A program made the translations under genes and the position numbers. A stretch of DNA of 64,000 bases, from NCBI GenBank assembly GCA_015680685.1, contig MNCI01037953.1, forward strand, positions 781,999 through 845,998, in the 5' to 3' direction. The number at the start of each line of letters is the position of its first letter. The stretch's first letter is position 1. A model generated the notes under the pieces. It was not told where the DNA came from. It did no database searches and was given only the letters and a program-made list of their open reading frames with translations. This document shows positions 12,171 through 23,519 of this stretch, in pieces. The stretch comes from Gnetum montanum. Taxonomy: Eukaryota > Streptophyta > Gnetopsida > Gnetales > Gnetaceae.

Positions 12171-13440
12171 GATCTACACTTTAGTGAATTTGCAGCCAAT
12201 TCTTCTAAGCAATGTGGAGGACAACGTACGCATGATGTGGAACCGCAACCAAATAATATACCATACACAAGGAAAAGTGTTATTGATAACAATAGATTGC
12301 AACCACACCACCTTACAACTACTACACATTCTTTTGGAATTGGCAGGTCCGATTTATATCAAAATACCACGCAATGGACAAAAAATGACAGCCATACAAA
12401 TGCGTTGGATAGAATCACGTAGTCTTCCATGTTGTCATCATCTACAGAACCAAATGGATACACTAGTCACGTGGTACATGATCCACGCTTTTCCTCACCA
12501 ACTACCACAAGACCTGTGGCACAAGATTCACGTCTAGGCCTCCACCACCAACCCATTGATCCACTCTACCCAATTCACTAGTTAGGCTACTACATGCCTT
12601 CGGTGGACTGTTTTTCTCATAGAAATAATCACAACAACAAAGGAAGAGACCTGCCTATTACTACCAACCCCGACTACGCACAATACAACAACAACTTGCA
12701 TACGTCTACTAGATTTAAGCACTATCAACCACCACAAATATTTTGGCCATTACTTTCTCCTACCAACACACTTCATGATGCTATCCAACGACTACCTACA
12801 CAACGACTTGATTTTTTCTCTACAACTTGATTTTTTCTCTAATCATAGCATGGCCATAAAGGTGTTGTTTTCCTTAATTTTCTATTGTGTATATACCACC
12901 ATCAATCTCATCATCCCCTACTACATTCCAGCATAGTGGAGGCCAAATATTAACACTTGTTCATTGAACATCCTTAACCAATTATTCTACAGTTCACATT
13001 GTGGGGGTCCCATCTGCCAGACACAACGTTTTCCACATTTGCGTCAATGCCAGAATTTGGAGATAGATTGTATAGCTGCTGGTTATTTTTTCCCTCATTT
13101 TATGGGATCAATCCCATTTGACTTTGTTTCCAATGCAGCTCCATGTGGGATAAAAATCTTATTGGTTCTCAAGCTAATACTATGCAATATCATGATACCA
13201 ATAATCATTCATTAGAAATCATTCTCTTTGGGACACTTTCTACATCAACTATGTCATCCATCTCCACTCAACAAAAGATTCCATCCATATCCCAGCTAGC
13301 TAAATATCATCCAACCTCCAACCTGCTAGATACAAATTTTACAAGGCGAATGATCCAAATTCATTTTTAGGAAACCAATGCTCTGTTAACCTAGGACGTG
13401 GAACTTGTTGAAGATGCTCTCTTCATGGCCATGGACGATG
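12171..13440 (+). other. Copia integrase-RT spacer, degenerate
   Basis: About 1.25 kb between recognisable integrase and RT. It is rich in CAA, ACC and CCA and probably represents the variable linker of Copia polyproteins. Several frames are partly open but none gave a recognisable domain. Confidence 0.4.
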
Positions 13441-13479
13441 ATTTTTTTATGCTATTTACGCTAATTGGGAAGCGATGAT

Positions 13480-14050
13480 GGTTTGATGGAACCATCCATA
13501 GTCATCAAAGTTGCACTGGATAACCACTAGATTGATGCCATGGAAAGAGAGCTATAACAAATTCATAAAACCAACACTTGGAGCCTTGTTCTTCATCCAC
13601 CTAGTAAGCCAATTATTGGATTAAAATGGGTGTTTAAAATTAAAAGAAATCAATGTGGTGAAATAGAAAAATTCAAAGGTCACCTCATTCCCAAAGGATA
13701 TCTATAACAACAAGGTAGAGATTTTAATGATAGTTTTGCTCCTATTTCACGGATGGAATCCATGAGAATCTTTCTTCTTGTTGCTGCATAAGCTAGCTAT
13801 GTGGTTTATCAACTAGATGTTGCCTTTGCATTCCTCAATAGATTTATTAATAAAGAAGTTTACATAGAACAACCATTAGGTTTCATTGATGAAGGAAAAA
13901 AAATCATGTTTACAAGCTCCATAAAGCGTTATACGGGCTTAAGCAAGCTCCATGTGCATAGTACACACGTATTCATGCATTTTTCATGCAAGATCCATAG
14001 GAATCACATTGAAAAGTGGCAAAACGAGTTTTGTAATACCTGAAAACTAT
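13480..14050 (+). pseudogene. Copia reverse transcriptase, 3' half deleted
   Basis: The RT start reads AMERELQQIHKTNTWSLV, then KPIIGLKWVFKIKRN, then FAPISRMESMRIFL and VVYQLDVAFAFLN. These correspond to the N-WK/Y-RV-K-- and DV-NAFL-G blocks, the last degraded to AFAFLN. The frame reaches YIEQPLGF and then degenerates. The YVDDI catalytic box and the region after it are missing, replaced within about 100 bases by the RNase H start, so an internal deletion removed the RT centre. Confidence 0.75.
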
Positions 14051-14099
14051 GATAGGTTTTGGGATCACATTTCATTGACATAAAAATTTCAAAATATGG

Positions 14100-14455
14100 G
14101 GATACACTGATGCAGACTGGGGAGGTGACCTTCAGATCATAAATCAACTTTTAGTTTTTATTTTTTCTTTGGTCCATCACTTATCTCTTGAGGATCAAAA
14201 AAGCAATCTATAGTCACCCTCTCAACAACCAATGCAAAATACATAGTTGCATCAAATGCTGCTACTCAGGCCATATGGATCAACTCCATTTTCACTGAAA
14301 TGTGATATACACTTGAACCTCTCATTTGTTTATCCTGTGATAGCACGAGTGCTATTGCAATGGTGCACAATCTTGTTCATCATGGGGGTTCCAAACACAT
14401 AGATATCAAGCATCATTATTTGATAAGCCAAGACAACATACTTAGTGATGAGTGG
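14100..14455 (+). pseudogene. Copia RNase H, 5' part (split by element B)
   Basis: GYTDADWGGD is the first catalytic motif (DADWAGD) of Copia RNase H. It is followed by scattered matches ending in KHIDIKHHYLI just before the CTTAG target site. The rest of the domain continues at 21267 beyond B. Stops and frame changes are frequent. Confidence 0.75.
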
Positions 14456-15250
14456 CAAGGTACCCCTACACTCAACCATACGAATACAAGCGTTACATGC
14501 ATGATCAGGTCAAACTCCAAGGACTAAGTGCTTACACGCCTTATGGAACACTTAAGGTTAATCAATCATTGTCTTCCCAAGTTTACTTGTATTTGTCATG
14601 GTTGTATGGTTAAGTGAGCTTGAGGTACATGATTTTTATGTCTTTTATCTTTTTATCGCCTATGCTAAGAGGGGAAAGGGTGAAGAGACTAAGTAACTAA
14701 ATTCCACTAAGTAAGCTTTAATCATCCTAGCATCAGTATCCATTCCCACTTACCATACACACCCTAAACTAGTGCAATGCTACTGGGATTACCAAACGCT
14801 ATTCATTACTGGGTTACCAAGCATAGCACACATGCTCGAAGCAATCGTACTAAATGCACTTGACTAGGAGAGTTGAGGGTTGAGAAAGATTAATTATCTA
14901 AGAAAGCATTTAAACGTTCAACAATAATTAAAGTCCTATTTAGCTTAGTCCATATGCTGCAAGGTTTATCAGAAAGTTCATCTTTATTTCCGTACACAAT
15001 TATGTGCTCAAGTACAAATTGCTCAAATAAAGATCCGTTCACTTTGAGACTCCTACTGTTGGCACATGGAAATTATGCTAACTCTGGAATGGTAAAATTG
15101 CTATAGTTTGGCTAAGGGTCTAGATCTAGATAAGGAAACAAGGGAAAGATGCCTCTTATTTATAGAATTGGCGACGGGCTGTGATATCGTGTACGCGATA
15201 TCGCAAGGGCCAATGTGATATCGCAGCCCATGTGATATCGCGGCTCATCA
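14456..15250 (-). repeat. 3' LTR of element B
   Basis: The LTR (795 bp) aligns with 20462-21266 and with the reverse complement of 5005-5815. The minus-strand start lies next to TACCCCCATG, the complement of the polypurine tract. Several GATATCGC-type palindromes lie at 15180-15245. Confidence 0.92.
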
Positions 15251-15268
15251 TACCCCCATGACTGAATG
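15251..15268 (-). promoter_or_regulatory. Polypurine tract of element B
   Basis: On the minus strand this reads CAGTCATGGGGGTA immediately before TGATGAG of the 3' LTR, the expected position for the plus-strand primer. The same motif precedes the LTR of A. Confidence 0.75.
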
Positions 15269-16800
15269 AAAACTTGTCCTCAAGTTCCTTACAAAATATT
15301 AGGAAGGTATGTGATTATTGACTTGAATGACACCAATGGTGAATGGGATGACATGTGAACGGATCATCATTACAAAACATGGCAAACTTAGTGTTCATGA
15401 TAACAAGAGTGAACACTATACACATTTGACATCCAATCTTATTTGGCAGCTGGGAGAGGAGAAAGAAGAGAGAGAGAAAAGAAGAATTCTGTTGCTGCCA
15501 ATGCCAAGATTGCACTTTTCATTGTCCATCCATACGCGCGTCATCAATATTGTTCCTTGCATAACTACTCCAGCACCAGTCCATTCCAAGTGTTTCCTCC
15601 GAATCCAATCTGTTGTTGTATGATTGCCATCTGCACACACAACACAGTCTGATATTAGCAAGGGTAAACAAATACAATGTAGTTAATACCTTGCCTCAGT
15701 GTAAGGTCCATTAGCTAAGTTGTGATATGGCTAATGCGGATCTAGAGATACAATACTGGTGACTACCCGAGGTTTAGAGAAAATTGAAAAAATTGGACTA
15801 GGACCCCCATGACTGAGAGCAAACCTCTGATAGCGATAAAATGGAAAAAGATAAGGAATAAGAAAGATGGAGAAAAAGAAACAATGGCCACACCAATAAA
15901 ATGGATGTCAAAGATGGAAATGAACAAAATAAATGGTGATTGCAAAAATTTTTAAAGAAAAGAAATTAACGGATGCACCAAATAGGAATGCCAGTGAATC
16001 CTCCCCAAAGCAAGATCATGCCCTTAATGCCCTGACAATCCCACATTCAAAGAGTCCGTAGGCTCTAGAAATGTCATTTGGAAGCAAGAGTTAAATTCTT
16101 AACCGCAAGAATTTACCAAAAAGAAAATAATGTATCCACAAAAATATGGACTACTAATACAACTGGCAATGAGGTGAACAATGGAGAAAAGAGAATGGAA
16201 TGGAGTCTCAAGAACAAGGTGATGTACAGTCCCTTGTGTATTAATGGTTAATGTGACTTAGTAGATCTCATTCCAAATCTAACCTCAAACAAACCACATT
16301 CAGTGACTTTGCATTAATACATTCGGCCCATCCATCCACCTAAAGTAGCAAGAATGCCTCTGTCAAAGAGTCACCATCATTCCGACGAAGCAAAAGAGGA
16401 GAAAGTAGGAAGCAATAAGGGCCTTAGTTAGAGGGAACATGTTTATTTTAGTTCCATAACCAGTGCTTGTAGCCCAAATGATTATTTTGTCTAAGGGGTG
16501 TGCTTTGAATTCTCATNGGATGATGTGGACTCATTGCCTGTTATATCAAAAGAACCATACCAAAGTATCAACATCATAACTTAAAGGTAAAATCCAAACA
16601 TTAGCAATCAATGGAATACAATTCATACCATCATCAGGAGCACTTATTGGGTGAAAAACCTTAACAAAATAGACAAACACACAAGGAAATGAAAAAGTAT
16701 GAACAATGTTGTAAAAAAAACAAGAAAAGTTAAAGAAATTTATAAAACAAAAATGTATAAAATAAAAACTTAAAAAGGAACTGAGGGCCTCAATTGATTA
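15269..16800 (-). other. Non-coding internal region of element B, with assembly N at 16517
   Basis: This is the minus-strand counterpart of 3131-5004 in A. A further PPT-like motif lies near 15806 and another, weaker, near 16820. The single N at 16517 sits where A has about 300 bp of additional sequence. The open frames at 15327-15661 have no family resemblance and are not supported as genes. Confidence 0.6.
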
Positions 16801-16863
16801 GCATAGGTGGCCAGCTCCACCATGACTAAGTTGAAAGGGAGAGATTCGAAATAATGAGCAAGG

Positions 16864-17700
16864 TCATCCTCTCTCAAATGTGCTATGTGCATAGACCATT
16901 CTAGGTTCATGATAATGGTTGGTTGGTTGCACACAGACTAGTATTCTCCTATCGGAGTACTCATTTGGATTTTCTAAGAGTTTCCAACTTCCCTCGATTG
17001 GTGGTTTCAAATTAAGGGTTGGAAGTTGGTGACACTCTTGCTCCAGTGCATCTATGCTCTCAATGTGGGCACATGTTGTTTCCTCAATTAGTTCCATGCA
17101 CATTGATGAGCTACTCTCTTGATTAGCTATCAACCACTGGGTGTTCTCTTGTTGTGTGGTTGCTACATACAGGCACTTTTGTATGTTAACTTTCTAGGCA
17201 CACCAATTGCATGCAAGCAATGCTGAACATCCCTATATGCCATCACCTTTTGTATCATTGTATGTGACGCATGGAACCTTCTTCTTCTCGATCTTCCCAT
17301 AAGTGTTTTCCTTAGATATTTCTAAGGAAAGATCATGGATTCCTAGGCATGTGTTTATGGTACTTAGCCATGCCCTTCCCATTATTATTGGGAAGTCCCC
17401 TTTGTCATTGTTTACTTGGATCACTAGGAAATCAGCTGGGTATGACCAACCACACACAATGGTAACAATGTCCTCCACCAATCCCAAAGGAACAGTGATG
17501 AATCAGCCAGCTCTAAGAAAATATTGCTCTTCTTTAGTGGAGGTAGGTTCCAGGCTTTATACATTTCCTGCGATATCAAGTTGACTCTGGAACCTGAGAC
17601 TAGAAGAGCTTTGCATGGTTCATTCCCAGCGACTTGGAGGTAAATTAAGGGGCTTCCAGGATTATAGAATTTCCTGGGAAGGTGGCCTTCCTTGATCTAG
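16864..17700 (-). pseudogene. Protease and C-terminal tail of element B
   Basis: Read on the minus strand, the protease core precedes FPIIMGRAWLSTINTCLGI (within 17233-17487) and the post-protease tail is at 16864-17133. These parallel A codon for codon. The catalytic loop region near 17570-17600 has been altered: the A version reads DLGSGVNLI, whereas B has SGSRVNLI with the catalytic Asp region disturbed. The nearby frame also carries stops. It is therefore expected to be inactive. Confidence 0.65.
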
Positions 17701-17879
17701 TCAATGACGGTATGTGTTAACATAACCGTATGCATTGAGCTCTGTTGTAGGGAGCTCTGAAGCCTTATTTGATGGAGGAATGTTCTGAGGCTCAATCGCT
17801 TATGGTTGTGAGAGCTTTTTTGGACTATTGATTCTAAAGAAAGGTCTTCTCCTTGTACGGTTATCAAAACCAACAGTGG

Positions 17880-20312
17880 GTTAAAGGTTTACAGCTCTCG
17901 TAGCATTGCGTTGCTGCAGTTGAGTGGGGAGTTCCCCTTGCATCGCTGGAGTGGGTGGTAGTGGAGCTATTGGTGTAAGAGTTGCAGGTGGATTCGGAGA
18001 ATGGTATGGATGTGGTGTGTCTCTCCTAGGAGAAGGAGTCCTATAGTACTCCTGAACTTGGTAGTGACATTGTAGGGTCATGTGACCAATAGATTCACTT
18101 GGAGAGACCGGCTACTACACATAACAACCATATGGATCCAGTTGCCGATAAGGGTATTGTTGCCTTGGCGGTGGCATCCCCCATGATTGTCGGTATTGCC
18201 ACTACTGGTGTTGCTCGATAGGTTGTGGTGGAGTTCCACTTGGATAATACATTAAGGGTTAGTGGAACTGCCTTGGGTTACCTTGGGGATAAGGTAACCT
18301 TCAAGGTGCTTGCCGTTTGTTAAGTCGTGGGTTAAGTGCATACACCTCAGACTCTTGCATATGTAAGATTATTGGGCAACATCCCTTAGGATGGTCATAC
18401 TGGCATATTTCACATCCACCGTCATTGTCCGTATCAGAATCCACAACCTCTTCAGTGATAGTCATTTTACCCTTACCTTTTTTACGTGCAAGGTCCAAAT
18501 CCCTCTTCTTCTTCTTATCATAGTCACTACTTCACTCCTTAGACTCCTCTACGATTTTAAGGACGATTTCAAATCTAATATCTAAGGAGTTCCACATTTG
18601 ATCTACCTTAACTGACACTTCTGTTGTTAATTTTTGAAGCGGCAAGGTTTTTCTGTTCACCATCTCTTCAAGTGGTAACTCTTCCTCCTCCTCACAGAAT
18701 CTTACTCCCCTTTTTCGGAGGGAAGAATCGCGGTTGTACTCTTCTGCACTTTCTCTCTTACATAACTCTCCTTCTTCCTTAGCTACTTGCTCTAATAATC
18801 TATGGACCTAATGGGACCTAAGTTCAAATAATCTCCCTTGGGCATATGTTCCAAGGGTTCTCCTGGTTTCATGTCTTAGCCCATCTACGAGATGGCGTAG
18901 TTGATCTCGTTGTGCATAACCATTGCCCAAGCAATGATGTAACAGTGCATAATATTGGCCCATGATAGCATCTAAGGGTTCGTGATTACCCTGCTTCCAT
19001 CCTTGGATCTACTTTCATAGGATGGACACTCGAGAGTACATTTGATATTTATCATTAAACAATTCTAGCATTGTACTCCACCTTCGAATGAATTCCGGTT
19101 CTAAGGACCAATACCAGCTTTCTGCTTCTTGTATGAGTGTCCTTGGGAACAACTTTAACTTTTGCCACTCGATTTCAATGTTCTGCAAGGCACATGCATC
19201 GTGAAATGTCTATAAGTGGTTCTGAGGATCAGCGTTGTATCCCCCCTCAAATCGTGGGATATTATTCATGTCTAATCTCTTGATCCTGCTATCTTTTTGG
19301 TGCCTTGTAGGTATTCTAACAGCCTTCATAATGTCTAACACATTTCGGGTTGCAAGTAGGGGTTCTTTGTGGTCATTTCTCTCATGGCGTCTATGATGCC
19401 TACGCAGTTCCCTACTTTCCCTTCTTTCATGCCGTGATTCTCTAGAATTCCCTCGTCCTTGCTCTCGACTCTCTCATCGAGGTTTTTCANTCGTGATTCT
19501 CTAGAATTCCCTCGTCCTTGCTCTCGACTCTCTCATCGAGGTTTTTCATTTTGCTTACCCTTATCCTCACGATTATGTTCCTTATGACTATGTCCTAATG
19601 TTAAAGGAGAGGGTGAATGTGACAATTAAGGTAAAGAAGAAGGAGAACCATCGCCATGACAATGCTTCCTACCCTCTCTTCAACGGTTTTGACCCCGATC
19701 ATGATGACGATCAAAATGCTCGCCCTTATCTTGTGTTTGTTTTTCCTCATTGAACACTTGGTGTGCGTGGGTATCAAAACCAGGATTGTGAATCGTGAAG
19801 TGAAGGTTCTGATACACCACCTCCTCACCATCGTGAGAAGGGGGAACATCATTTTGTGGAGAACCTATTGAAATAGGTTCACCACCCTTGATTTCGCTTA
19901 AGACGGGTGAAGTGTTATGGGGCCCTTTGCCCTTCAATGATGTATGGTAACTCTCCTACCGTGAGTCTCGTTGACGTTGCACTTCTGTGGGATGGTAGTC
20001 CCTTGCGTGGTAATTGCATGCAACGTACTCTACGTATAATTGTGACATGCCGATTCGTGCAAGGGCACAAAGGAGCATGTTGGGGGCAGCTCTCTCTGGA
20101 GGTAACACTATGTTAGCCTCCAAGTCTCTCCATCGCAGTTGTTCGTCTTGATGGAAGACAAAGGTAAAGTCGGGTATATATTCATTGTGATGAATATATA
20201 CCACACTGAATTTTTGAGGAACTAGTGGATTTTGGTTATGTGTATTGTGTCGTCGACTATCTCTGGTGTTGGTCCTGGGCGGTGAAGTGCTTTTGTGTGG
20301 AGAAGAAGACAT
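17880..20312 (-). pseudogene. gag of element B, best preserved of the family
   Basis: The start ATG (20310-20312) gives MSSSPHKSTSPPRTNTRD, comparable to MSSSHRHDESK in C. The N-terminal domain stays open for about 115 codons to a TAG near 19956. It includes FTFVFHQDEQLRWRDLEANI and ARDYHPTEVQRQRD. The middle follows the same order as A. The zinc-knuckle-like CEICQYDHPKGCCP (about 18380-18425) is intact here. A proline-rich tail ends near 17880. A 57-bp artificial duplication with an N lies at 19433-19548. Stops and frame shifts prevent expression of a full Gag. Confidence 0.75.
19433..19548. other. 57-bp duplication around a single N (assembly join)
   Basis: The block starting CGTGATTCTCTAG and ending GGTTTTTCA occurs at 19433-19489 and again at 19492-19548, separated by N at 19490. 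The two copies are identical, while A has a single copy at the equivalent place (about 440-475). Two overlapping contig ends joined without merging explain this best. Confidence 0.8.
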
Positions 20313-20439
20313 TTTTGTCTTGTTCAGTGTGTTGTTTATCGTTATTTTATATTTTTTTTTTCTTTTGATCAACCCTAAGGGGTCCTTTAAGCTTCCCAAC
20401 AATGTGGATGATATCCTATGTTCTAGCGCACAAACAAAT

Positions 20440-20461
20440 AAGTCACCGAAAACGACGCCAA
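20440..20461 (-). promoter_or_regulatory. Primer-binding site of element B
   Basis: Directly inside the 5' LTR the minus strand reads TTGGCGTCGTTTTCGGTGAC. It resembles the tRNA-Asp-type primer site of Athila elements (TGGCGCCGTTGCCGGGGA) with several differences. Element C has TTGGCATCGTTGCTGAGGA in the same place. Confidence 0.65.
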
Positions 20462-21266
20462 TGATGAGTGGCAAGGTACCCCTACACTCAACCATATGAA
20501 TACGAGCGTTACACGCGCGATCCGGTCGAACTCCAAGGACTAAGTGCTTACGTGCCTTATGGAACACTTAAGGTTAATCAATCGTTGTCTTTCCAAGCTT
20601 ATTTGTATTTGTCACGGTTGTATGGTTAAGTGAGCTTGAGGTATATGATTTTTATGTCTTTTATCTTTTTATTGCCTATGCTAAGAGGGGAAAGGGTGAA
20701 GAGACTAAGTAACTAACTTCCACTAACTAAGCTTTAATCATCCTAGCATCAATATCTGTTCCCACTTGCCATACACACACTAAACCAGTGCAATGCTACT
20801 AGGATTACCAAACGCTATTCATTACTGGGTTACCAAGCGTAGCACACATGCTTGAAGTGGTTGTACTAAATGCACTTAACTAAGAGAGTTGAGGGTTGAG
20901 AAAGATTAATTATCTAAGAAAGCATTTAAACGTTCAACAATAATTAAAGTCCTATTTAGCTTAGTCCATGTGTTGCAAGGTTTATCAAAAAGTTTGTCTT
21001 TATTGCCATACACAATTGTGTGCTCAGGTACAAATTGCTCGAATAAAGAACCGTTCACTTTGAGACTCCTCCTGCAAGCACATGGAAATTATTCTAACTC
21101 TGGAATGGTAAAACTACTAAAGTTTGGCTAAGGGTCTAGGTCTAGATGAGGAAACAAGGGAAAGTCGTCTCTTATTTATAGAACTGGCGACGAGCTGCGA
21201 TATCACGTACGTGATATCGCAAGGGCCAACGCGATATCGTGGCCCATGCGATATCGTAGCTCATCA
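20462..21266 (-). repeat. 5' LTR of element B
   Basis: The LTR (805 bp) has TGATGAG/TCATCA ends and contains the palindromic GATATCGC cluster at about 21195-21255. Compared with the other LTR of B, most differences are C/T and G/A transitions. Confidence 0.92.
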
Positions 21267-21387
21267 CTTAGCATGGAACATTGTGCAACTAAAGCACATA
21301 TGACAAATATTTTTATCAAGATTTTGCATTGTGAGAAGTTTGAATCGTTCACAGACTTCCTAGAACTTCTTACCATCATGGGGGGTT
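21267..21387 (+). pseudogene. Copia RNase H, 3' part, and polypurine tract
   Basis: After the CTTAG duplication the Copia frame resumes with SMEHCATKAHMTNIFIKIL, matching the TEEQLADIFTKAL end of Copia RNase H. FTDFLELL follows. The purine run CATCATGGGGGG (about 21374-21385) directly precedes the 3' LTR and is the Copia polypurine tract. Confidence 0.75.
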
Positions 21388-21720
21388 TGTAGAATATGAT
21401 AACTAGATGTTCCACCAAAAAATTAGATAGATCTTATCCATAAATTTATATTAAATAAGATGAGATTTTATTTAAACAATTCATATCTAATTCTATGTTT
21501 AATTCATCCCTTATTAAGCATATCCTTAAATGAGATGATAAGGATCATCTCCATGATTTCCTAGCTTCATACTTATCTCTCCAAATCTATTCTTAGGAGA
21601 TCAAGACCAATATAATTGTAACAACACATATTCAAAAGAAAGATAGAATTTAAGAGAGCTTCACAACAATGTGTTTGTTCTAGCAAAGTTCTTTATTTCC
21701 TTATAGGTTAGATCATAGAT
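21388..21720 (+). repeat. 3' LTR of the Copia element
   Basis: Starts TGTAGAATATGATAAC and aligns with the 5' LTR to GATCATAGAT. The outer end is not sharply definable and no matching target duplication was found, so the end may have been altered after insertion. Confidence 0.78.
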
Positions 21721-23303
21721 CATAGTTTACAATCTAGTATTTGTTAATTAAAATTAAATTTAGATGATTATAGCCGTATTACATTGAAAAATGCTGCTTT
21801 GCAAATTATTTTTTAAAGATCCGAACAAGTCTCCTTTTCGAACCTTATCTACTATGCAGACTGATTTTTATGTTTTTTTGAGAACGCAATGGCAAAGGAC
21901 GGAATTCAACGGATTTCTTCTTTTTTCAAATCCTAAATAGTGCAATTTCCTTCCAATTATTACAATATACAATCATAGATTTCTAGTCATTGAAAGAAAC
22001 CGTATTATATTTAATTTTTTAACACATGAAACCCTTTAGATTTTTATTTTTATTTATTTTTTTAAAGGGTAGTTGAGTACTCTTCTTCCTTATAAAACTA
22101 GGAAACACTGTACACTTAAACCAAAGGTTATCTGCAGCTTGGGCAGTTGACTGGCAAATTAATGACGTGGCAAGACTTGGTCAGAGGTAATCAGATCCAT
22201 ATAAACAGCTCTGCTGCTAACCTATAAGCAAGTTTAATTATTTTTTACCGTAACGGTTACGGAGTTTATGATTGAACTACATAGAATCCATCTTACCACT
22301 GTCAAATTTCTTAAACTACGTAGAATCCAATCTTACCACGTGTCAAATTTCCTAGACCCAGCCATGAATATCCTGAGCAGCATTGAGACCATGAAAATCA
22401 GCTAAATTTAGATTTTTTTTTTTTCATATTATCATGATTATCTAAACTTCAAGTTTCTAACCATATCAACAAGGTGATTTCTCTGACAAATATACGGCAG
22501 ATTTTTATTAACCATTCCTTTATTATTATAAATAAACTTGAAATTTCAAAAACAAATTTTTATTAACGATTTGCTGCCCCTGCAAATCTTTATTTCCTCT
22601 CCCGTCAGACACGCTTTCAAAAGGCAGAGTTTCGATGACAGTGAGGTTCTCAGCAAGGACAGTTGTATACGGGCAAAGAACAATGAGGTGGCAAATTGTG
22701 GGTCAAAAGATCAGACCTTCAAATAAACATAGACAATGGTAACCTTGATTCAAAATTAATCTTTTAACAAACACTATTTAACGTAGTTCATTCCATGCTC
22801 TCTTGTTACCAATTATCATAGCCTTCCCTCCATCTGTTTCAAGTTACTAGCTGCCTTGCTGGATTGCTGCCTATCTTTGTGCAAGTTCCATTCACCTTTT
22901 ACTCTCAATAGTTTCTTCAATTCAAAAATTACCATTGATTGAAAAATAATTTTTTAGCTCGCACTACTTGTGTTTTGCAATACGGCTTCATCATTGCACT
23001 TCTAAAAGAGAAATGTGGCCAGTTCGGGGAATCCCAAAATATACTAGTTGTGAAGAAAGCAAGTTGGATTCTAAGAAAATTAACCTAATCCTGAACATTC
23101 AAACTAGATAGAATATTCAACCTTTTTTCCTCCTATCCAGGGTTTGAAAAATGAAATAGCAAAATATGAAAATAGAAGTCTCTTGTTTTTGAAGTTCAAA
23201 TACCTTAGAGAATAATAATAACCAACGATACTATGTACATGTATACAATAAAACACGTAGAACACAGCATCAAACTGAAGGCCATACTTGCCAAAGATCC
23301 TGG
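21721..23303. other. Intergenic DNA downstream of the host gene
   Basis: AT-rich DNA without a recognised gene. It includes a 15-bp palindrome CCGTAACGGTTACGG (22248-22262) and a local duplication of about 39 bp with AACTAC(A/G)TAGAATCC (22275-22352). The minus-strand 3' UTR of the host gene should occupy its right end, but the polyadenylation site cannot be fixed. Confidence 0.5.
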
Positions 23304-23519
23304 CTAACAGTCTTTAGGCCTTTCATATAATGGTGGCAAAGAAGGACAATTTTCATTCATATGTGGATACGGATCTATTGTGTTGTATCCTGGCAACTCC
23401 ATTCTATACTCCCCAAGAATTTGACAGAAAGGAAGCTCAACAGTGTCGTTTTCGTTGCACCAGCTTGGCAGGTTGGTTACGTTGTCTTCAAAGAATCTAA
23501 GCATGTAAGCATCTCGAAT
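23304..23519 (-). CDS. Host gene exon 7 and stop
   Basis: 71 codons and TAG. Cysteine- and proline-rich C-terminus with FCQILGEYRMELPGYNTI and NENCPSLPPLYERP, ending in Cys. The spaced cysteines could form disulfides in the secretory pathway (inference). Confidence 0.9.
   Translation of the reverse strand: MRDAYMLRFFEDNVTNLPSWCNENDTVELPFCQILGEYRMELPGYNTIDPYPHMNENCPSLPPLYERPKDC

Larger units (their letters stand above)
14456..21266 (-). mobile_element. Element B: complete pol-lacking gag-protease LTR retrotransposon nested in Copia
   Basis: This 6.8-kb element has two LTRs of about 800 bp. Both run from TGATGAG to CTCATCA (or GCTCATCA), and the element is flanked by perfect 5-bp CTTAG duplications (14451-14455 and 21267-21271). 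In minus-strand order it has a 5' LTR, a primer-binding site, gag, protease, a post-protease tail, about 1.5 kb of non-coding DNA, a polypurine tract and a 3' LTR. There is no RT, RNase H or integrase. Its LTRs differ mostly by transitions. Two single N characters lie inside. It is the reference copy for interpreting A and C. Confidence 0.92.
9557..21720 (+). mobile_element. Decayed Ty1/Copia element, interrupted by nested element B
   Basis: A Copia element of about 5.3 kb after subtraction of the nested B insertion (14456-21266). It has a 5' LTR, a tRNA-Met-like primer site, and gag, protease, integrase, a partly deleted RT and RNase H, then a polypurine tract and 3' LTR. The gag-protease-integrase-RT order is diagnostic of Copia as opposed to Gypsy. 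The RNase H reading stops at the CTTAG before B and resumes at the CTTAG after B, so B inserted into Copia rather than the reverse. All frames carry stops or shifts. The two LTRs are readily alignable but clearly diverged. Confidence 0.85.

Noticed and set aside
15327-15661. Overlapping frames of 66-98 codons on both strands in element B
   Set aside because: They lie in the non-coding region also present in A, where the frames are not kept.
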